64,000 nucleotides of DNA from Symbiodinium natans (Eukaryota > Sar > Dinophyceae > Suessiales > Symbiodiniaceae). Positions 56,396 through 64,000 of the stretch are shown one piece after another. The notes beneath the pieces were generated by a model. It had not been told where the DNA came from. It did not search any database and was given only the letters and a program-made list of their open reading frames with translations. The stretch is from contig CAJNDS010001868.1 of assembly GCA_905221605.1 (NCBI GenBank), positions 605,001 to 669,000 on the forward strand, given 5' to 3'. A program made the translations under genes and the position numbers. Position 1 is the first letter of the stretch; each line of letters opens with the position of its first letter.

Positions 56396-59300
56396 CCGGG
56401 GCTGAATCATATATTGAAGGGTCGCTCAAGAACCTTGAATCTTCAGCCTTCAGCCCTGAACCGGAAAAACCTGAATCGAACCCAGGTCTTGGGTTGGTGT
56501 CACTCGCACTCAAGCCCGACGGCATCAGCATCCTGACCAGCCAGGTGTGCTGTTTTGAGACCTGCACGTCTTGAATCACCATCTGACTGGAGTGACTGTA
56601 GAGTCTGGAAGATTTTGGGACTCGATCTCTTGGTGTCTGTCTCTTTGCTTCGCAAATTGTCCTGGGAGGTTTTTGGGCTTCAACTGGAGGGCATGAGAGG
56701 GGTTTAGGCAGTTTCGGTTGATGTGCTTGATGGGCTCTTTTGTCCTCACTTTCTAAACCTTGAAGTGAAATTTTGCCCTTCGTGAGAAGGCTTGGGTGCT
56801 ACGACAGACTCGAGCGCCGACAGCATCGTCGCGGGCTCGGACTTTGTTTTAAACATGTTCAACACCTGGAAAGCTCGGTTTGTTTCATTGCCGAGGGAGG
56901 AGCGGTTGATTGCATTGTCACACGAGTCGGTTCGAGGCCGCGTGGTAGTAGCATCGCGTCACGTATGTGGTCGTACCATCTTGAAGATGCCGGTTCTCAT
57001 GGATGTCTAACTTAGCCTCGGAGACGTCGCCATATTAAACATGAGATCCCTGCTTCTCATGCTTCCCTTCTTTAAAGTTTTCGAAGTCAGCTTCTCTTTA
57101 TCTCTCCTGCTCGAAATGGCAATGGCGAGTCAAACGCTTTCCATTAGCCCGATGTGTTCCTGAGCTTTCAGAAAGCAACATCATAGGAGTGAGGAAGTTT
57201 CAACGGTACTTCTCAGGTGGAGGTGCAGCATGGGAGTCCTGCTTCGAGCATCTGCCCGGTCACGGTGGAGAGCCATCCTCCCTGAAGCAGCGCGCTGTGT
57301 GGCACGTCTCCGGCAGTGCGCTACTTTTGGGCGCCTTTCTGGAGCAGGCTGAGGCAGAGATTTCGCTGATTTTAAGAGGGTTTCGGTTCGAGGGGTCGTC
57401 TGGCATACGGCTTCAGAGAGGCAACGTGTTGGGCCCTTCAATGAAGAACGAGCGCCAAACTCCAAACACAAAACTTCAGCACCTGTGAAACCTTCAGCTC
57501 CAAACGAGCAGTTTCGGCCTTCCAGTCCCGCTGCAGCGACATGTGCAATGCTGGCGCCGAGGATGTTCTCAGAGAGGGCCAAGGAAAGCGAACACCTCCC
57601 CCCCAACCCGAACATCCCTTCCTCCTGTCGCTTTCCCTGAAGGTAAACTTTGCTTGAAGGCGACGCTGCTGGCCGGAGACGGGAGCCTCCTTGTGCTGGG
57701 TCCCAGTTGAGCGGTTCCTGGGAGGTTTACGGGCTTCAACACTTTTGTGCAAAGGGGAGAGGTCCCCCCTGCAAAGTCCAGAGGATGGCCTTCAGGCACG
57801 GGGCGTTATTTGTTGTTGAGTCGTCGTTAGGTGCCCCAGTGCGCGGACCTCTCGGTGACGTTCGAAGTCTCTGCGCTTTTCCCGTGGCCGCTACACGCTA
57901 CACGGGACCGTGGGATTAAGATCGTCACGGCATGTCTTCGGTGCCGGCGCCGTGGCGCGACGGCGCGATGTGCCTGAAAGCATCTTGATGGCTCTTCAGA
58001 CTCAGATGTGTCCCAGTATATGAGGTGAACTTATTTCACCCTGCCATTTTGCCAAGGCGGGAAAACTGGGCGGTCTGCAGCAGTTCTGGTGAGCTTGCAG
58101 GGCAGAATCCAGGCCGGTCTCCTGCAAAGTTCAGGGCAAAGGCGGGTTGAATTGTTTATTTGCGTCGTTCGTCGGAGGCACAAAGGCAGAGCTAGCCCCC
58201 GGAAGATGAAGCAGAACCGAGGTGTTCAGGGATGGACAGTCCGTGCTCAACGCGAAGCGGCAGTTCAGTGGCGCTGTCATGGAGGACTCCAGCAACCCCA
58301 AACCGTCCCAAACACATAGAACCCAAGACCTAAGCCTGCAATTGCATGGCTCTCAAGCTCCCACTCCCCTCTCTGCAAAGCAAGACGAAGGACTCCGGCA
58401 TCATGGTGCTGGTGCACCGAACGGTGATGAGTTCGTGGTTTACAAGGAGCTGTGCACCTGATACAGTTTGGGCCTCGGCGCTCGAAGTCTTGGCCTCCAG
58501 ACTGTCGGAGACTGTCGGAGATTGTCGGAGATGCGATTGTTGCCACTTACAATGCCATCGGGCCATGTGTATTTAGGCAAAGTCTCCGATTCTTGAGGGC
58601 CTTACGGTTCAGCAAATGCCTTTGCACATCGCAGCGTGTTCACCGCCATCGAACGTCTCGGTTGTGTCTCCGTTCGGGTCAGGAGGCTATCGATACTGAG
58701 TTACTTGTATTGCAGTTCGATACCGATGTAGGTTCGATGACGACAACAAAAGGCACTGCCGAACATCCACGCTCAGCCAACTTCACTGGCAAACCTTCAG
58801 AGACCACGCCGTTGATGAACAGTGTTCTCAGGACTCGATTGCCCTCGCAAGCTCGACACCACCAACCCGCAGCCCTAAAAAAAGAAAGCTCAAGCTTCAA
58901 GCCTTTAAGTGCCCCGCCCCCCCCACCCGGCACCCATGCACACATGCACGTGTCCATGCGAGCTCAGGCTCTCAGGGCAGCCCTCCAGTGCAGCCCTGCT
59001 GAGCAGGGGCTTTTGCGCCAGGCGGGGGCATGGTCCAATACGAGGGCATATGACGATCAGAGACGGCCGCCTACAAACGCGGCCGCATGCCGTCACCGTC
59101 ACTTCAGGGAAGTGGATTCATGATGATTCATGTCAGGCCCTTAGGCATACTTAGGCAAATACAGCAACTGCCCTGGGCAGGAGCTGAAGAGCGGCGCCAT
59201 CCCAAGCCTTGCTTGGCGCAGGCGCGGCAAAACTTCGTTTCTGCCCCCCCCCCCGCCACGCCACGGCATGTTTTCCGTATTGACTGAATTCCTTATATGA

Positions 59301-62300
59301 TTAGGGCGCCAAAAGAGCGACAATTGAAGTCATTCCCCAAACTATTTGGCGGTGCTTGGTGCTTGGCGCTCAATGATGGGTGCCGAGGCAAAAAGCAAGA
59401 GCCGCTCGAATGCCAAGCAGCAAAGAACCCTGGAAGCTCATGCTGAGTTTCACTTCGCTCCCGGTTCGGCAGGGTGTGCCAGCGGACACGGCGGACACGG
59501 CGGGGACGCGCCAACAGTTGCATCTCACTTGCCTCTTGGCCGAGATGGAGTCGGTTTAGGGCAAAGCTGAAAGGCCCTGGGGGCCGGCAGAACTTGGGCC
59601 CCACTGACTCACCCACCGCCCAAGTTGAACTTCGCCGGAGAATGGAGAGTCTTTGCCCGAAAAGTTGCGACATGTTACACCATGAGACCCATCACCAGAG
59701 GGTGGACATCTGCTTTCCACTGTGGGCCGAGTACTGGTTAACAGTTCAGGATCCTGAAGATGCAGATAGATTCCGAACACTCAGTCTGGAAGCCACTTGA
59801 ACACGTCAAATTTGACCCGCCGGCTAACATCTCGAGACGGCTCGAAGGATGCGATGTTGGCATACATCTTGGCATTTCCGTCTCTTTGTGTGTCCCCAGG
59901 GACCTGTTTTGTAGACCTTGTCACATTCTGTGCCGCGCACCGGTCCAGGTCCCGTGGAGCTCTGCTCATTGCCAAGGACCTTTCTTGGGTTCAAGGGTGT
60001 CTTCATGTGTCTTCTTGTGACTGTTGTGATCTTGCGTGACCAATGTGTTTAGGATCGCTTCGAACACATGGGCCACCACGACAAACAAAGCCAAGCCTTT
60101 CGAGCCTTAGAGGCTTAGAGCCTCAGACTGCCCAGGAGTCGGCGCCGTCTGATGCCATAACGCCTGTCTGGTGTCCGACGCAGGATTGTTGGGCTACGTG
60201 CTTGGGCTTTTCAGCTAGTTAATTTCGGCGGCTGTGTGGGCAGAGGGCATAGAAGATGGGGGGGGGGGGACTCGAGTTGCACGCAAAGCCAACACTTGGC
60301 ACATTTGGACACTGCGGCGCTAGCTTCAGTATCGGGGACGTCCTCCCTACCACGCATCCGCCTCACATTTGTACTGTTCTACATGCTCTTACGCGTGCTC
60401 CTTGCCAAGTTTGTTGCTGAGTGGGGGGGGGCAGTGGGGTTCATGCAATTCAAGAGGCTCCCTTTTGACAGGGATCGGGATGCAAGGAACATTTGGGAGG
60501 ATGCTGAGTCGGTGCCCACGTCCTGTTCCACCAAGGCACCCCAAGACACAATCCCGAATCCAACTACAGCCCTCGATCAGCAACCCCGCTTGTGGCACAG
60601 CGGAACCATGCATCACTCAGGCCAAAAGAACTTTGGACCAAGTCCAAAGGACTTCTCGCTAAGCTTACTGTAGGGAGTGAGTGCTGATGTACTTGGTGGC
60701 ATGTCAACACTCGATGGTAGTTTTTGGCCTAAGCCTTGACATGCAACTTCACAGCCCATCGTAGGGTGGCAGGGTGAGCCCCTTTGTTCCAGGACGTCTT
60801 CCTTGGTGTGCCCGTCACAATACACCGCGACCGTGCTTCTCCATGCCTCAGGATTTCTTTGTGATGAGGGCTTTGGCTTACAGCTTCTAGGAGAACTCGT
60901 CGCGGATACGGGATCAAGAGTGTTGCCCCAGTGGGGTCCCTTGCGAAAGGTTGCGACGTCACACAGCCCTGCTATGTTTGTGGATTTTTGCTTATTCTCC
61001 AGGGGCTTCGTTTCAAGTCGTATTCTTAGGGCCAACCTTTGGTTGCAGGCGACAAGGTGCGCATAATTCTAAACTATACGAAGATTCGTCGGCGACAAAA
61101 CTGAGAATATTCTGTGATCAACCATGTTGGCCGTCAGTTCGGAAAGGAACTGTCACGCACATTGAGTCTTCTCTAAGCTTCTTGTTGCTTTGAGAAAGCA
61201 GTCAGAGTGACAAGGAAACTGTCCCGGACATGTTGCTTCTTGTTGAGTACAGCAAGCAGTCTGCACCGTTTCCTGCGAAGACTGGTGCAGCCGCGTTCCT
61301 TCGGGCGGATCCTACACGCCCCGGCTTTTCATGCCGGCGGTTTTGCCTCACGAGGGTTGCAGGATGTCGCAGGGCCCATCCTCTTCATCAAAAGCATATT
61401 CATCGTGAACAGCATCGTGTCACTCATTGGTCATTTCTTCTTTGCAGTCCGGCTTTCATATCACGAGGTGTTCCTCTGTCTTGCCGCTGGAAGGTTGCTC
61501 TTCGTGACGAAGTCATCAACATACATGCATCCTTAGCATCAGGGCCCTGCACAAGCAGAGTTTCCAGTTTTTCTTGAGTGATGCACTCTGATGCAAGTAG
61601 CACCAGCCGACAGCAGACAAGGCCACAATGCTTTCCAGAAACATGAAGCCCCGCGGTGTTTTACGTTTCTCAAAACCTTCCACGGCGAAAGATGCGGTTG
61701 CCTAGCTTTTGTGCCTGTGCATGGTCCAGTTCGTGTCAGTGGGGTTTGGTCGATTGCAATGGAGGTTGGTTGAAAGACACAACTTCATCGAGTGTCCACT
61801 TGCAGGACCTCCCAGGCGTATCGAGCCCGTGCCAGCGTACGACCCTGAAGAACCGAGCCTCAGCTGACTCGGCTGTTGAAATGTGTTCCGGGTTGGGCTC
61901 AGAGAAGCAGAGGTCTAGGGGGTCCCTCCACCTCCAGGCGGTCCTCAAGTCAACCGCCTGAGGTGACTTTTAATTGTTGTTTTTGCCATGGGTGGCGTTT
62001 GTCGGACTCAGCGGCGGACTCTGTGAAAGTTTGCAGAGGCTACACGCACACAACAGATCTCCAAAAATAGGAGAGTGGGCAGGAACTTCTGAACGATAAC
62101 CCACCACTTCAGATCCGAGAGCCCCCAAGCCCCTCCAAATCCTAAGCCTTCCAAAAGCCTCCTGAGCCCTGAAACCCCCAACTCCAGGTGCCAAGCTTGC
62201 CTAGCTCGAGGACCAGTCCGACGTTCATTGCTCTGTGCCCTGCCCTTCATTTATTCCGAGTGAGCGCTGGCACGTGAGCTCTCAGGCATGCTGTGTTGGA

Positions 62301-64000
62301 ATGGGAAACATCAACTGAAAAACACGTGTGTCGCTGGAAGTAAGCAGGCAACTCTTGTGGACTGTTTTGTTTGGTATTTTGCCTGCTTCAACATGCTTCA
62401 AGCACAATATTTCCAATATTCACACTCACTAAAATGTCTGCGTTCACTGACTCAAGGTTTAGGCGGTGTTGTGAGAGCCCCTTCTCCCCTTGCCCCCCAA
62501 ACATGCAGCGGAGGCGTTGCAGAAGCTGATGCCGCCGCTCTGGTTGCGAGGGGTGTTGAAACTTGAGTGCAGGATGTCGGTGAGTTCAAGTCACAACCAG
62601 GGTCAGTAACTATCAGTGCAAGTTGCTGAAGTTGCAGCCGGACCTTATTGCAGAGGTGGTGGTTCGGAGGTGGCTGTCGGCAATTTGGTGGGCCTTGCCA
62701 GGTTCTGCATACATGTCCCCACCTGGAGTTGCCCGAGGCCGCTGCGCGCCAAGCCATCTACCCCGGCGACTTGCTCCAAGGTGCGGGCTGTGCTCTTGTG
62801 CTCTGCGCAGCACCAAGAATTCTTAAACTTAGGGCCAGGAGAGTCGGAATAGTCCAAAACCGGCTTTGGCAAGACTCCAAGGTTAAACTTATTCACGTGA
62901 TACCTCTCTGTACATGCTTGCATACTACCACGCCTCATCTGAATTGGAGCAGCAAGATCGTGGACTTACGGGGTGTGCATTACAGGCTTTTTGGCTTTCA
63001 TGTCTTCAGGCATGCCGCTTATCACATAGATTTGGGGCCAACCTTTGTGGTGCAATGGCTCTTCACTCTGGAAAGGAGAGAGCTCTCCCCACTGCTAAAT
63101 CTCCTGAGCCCCCAAGAACCCTTAAGAACCCTGAAGAGCGGCTGCTGGAGGAGGAGCTCCTTCTCGACACCTGGCTCCAAGCCGCCAAAGACTTGCGTCA
63201 CGCAGTGGAACCCTGCTTACCACATTGGGCCATGGCGCCAAAGATAGGAAGGGCCGAAGGGCCCTAGGAAGTCTTCTCCTGGGCGTCTTCGGAAGCCGGG
63301 TGCAAGCCTGGGCTTTCCTAAGCTTCTCGGGGTTTAAAAAAAAATCATTCAGTGTCTCCGAGCAAAGCCGCGTGACTCGAAGCGCCTCTTCGGATGCCAC
63401 CCCCGGCTCCTAAACCGCAACTCAGGAAGGTGAGCCTGGGCTCTGGGTTTGTTGATCAGGAACGGTGGCTTCTTTGAGGAATCCCTTCTTTCTGGTAGAG
63501 CTAAGGCTCGCAGTGAATGACGCCGCCATGCTGGTCCCTGGCCCTTCCCACGACAGGCACTGGCTGATAAATGTGTTTGGCCGTTGGATGTTGTGGGCTG
63601 TCAGAGCGTCGCTGTTCTTGTCGGTCATCATCCCTACCATCTTCTAGCATTCCAAAAAACCCTTCGCGCCTTCTCGCTGAGACTCCGCAAATCTCCGCAA
63701 CTGGGCCTGGCAGGTTTGCTGCAGTCTGCTGTTCGGCGCGTGGAGGCGAGAACAGCTTGCCGATGGCTGTGGGGAGGTCAAGTCGACAGAGCCCATCATC
63801 TGGTGCCATAGAAAGGACCCCTCCGCTTTTGCTGGCTTTGCTGAGAGTGTTCGAGGTTGAACTGCTCCGTTTAGGAGACACTGTACTTGTCAGGGTGGCC
63901 GGTTCTGTCAGTTTGGAAGATGCTTCTACGTCGCAGCGCTAGCTTGTGTGGTGTATCAGGAGGCTTTCCCTGGATGCTGTCTTGGATGCAGCCCTCCTGA
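56396..64000. other. Unique sequence, no gene recognised
   Basis: No TTTAGGG arrays and no long frame. A 72-codon + frame at 56792-57010 (SDFVLNMFNTWKARFVSLPR) looks protein-like but unassigned. A short GACTGTCGGA tandem is at about 58500-58535. C or G runs occur at 58917, 59246 and 60258. Exons of intron-rich genes could be hidden here. Confidence 0.5.

Noticed and set aside
60940-60965. Another hairpin-like GCGAAAGGTTGCGACG
   Set aside because: The closing base pairs next to the loop are not C-G, so it breaks the pattern found in all ten accepted copies.
38608-64000. Relict dinoflagellate spliced-leader sequence
   Set aside because: Only short partial resemblance (for example GGCTCAAG at about 52030); the full leader is not present in any place I found.

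Overview
The window looks like dinoflagellate nuclear DNA. The evidence is the TTTAGGG-type repeat, repeated pentatricopeptide (PPR) pieces carrying the SACEKG..QW signature that I associate with dinoflagellates, polypyrimidine-AG exon starts, and a very large Ty1/copia-type retroelement with extra enzymatic domains. There is no bacterial-style gene packing, and most short open frames are noise in simple repeats.

Left part (1-38506): a mosaic of telomere-like arrays in both orientations, with short GC-rich islands between them. Many islands translate on the + strand as about one PPR repeat each. Two islands near 12.5 kb and 14.2 kb resemble parts of an Smr domain. The dominant layout is (CCCTAAA)n - island - (TTTAGGG)n, so each inter-island segment starts G-rich and ends C-rich. 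I read this as one or more exploded PPR genes whose introns begin with TTTAGGG and end with CCCTAAA and could fold back on themselves. An intact single-exon 3-ketoacyl-CoA reductase/17-beta-HSD-type SDR gene sits in the same setting at 15573-16523. Several small inverted-repeat elements, one family in three copies, lie mostly in the spacers.

A 100-N gap (38507-38606) separates this from the second compartment. From 38608 to about 51960 there is one copia-type retroelement: coiled-coil Gag with two CCCH zinc fingers, aspartic protease, integrase (split by a 1.3-kb inverted-repeat insertion), reverse transcriptase and RNase H. Unexpected extra modules follow: a 2-oxoglutarate/Fe(II) dioxygenase-like domain with HxD...H...R, an SGNH-hydrolase-like domain, an RNA 2'-phosphotransferase (Tpt1/KptA)-like domain and a zinc ribbon. 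A polypurine tract and a TG-starting candidate LTR follow. Ten copies of a 22-nt hairpin with a GNRA loop and fully covarying stem are scattered along this element, and I saw none elsewhere in the window. This is the strongest candidate for an undescribed system.

Right part (about 52000-64000): mostly unique sequence with no gene I can name. It is interrupted by one telomere-like block (55900-56395) bounded by inverted poly-C/poly-G ends.
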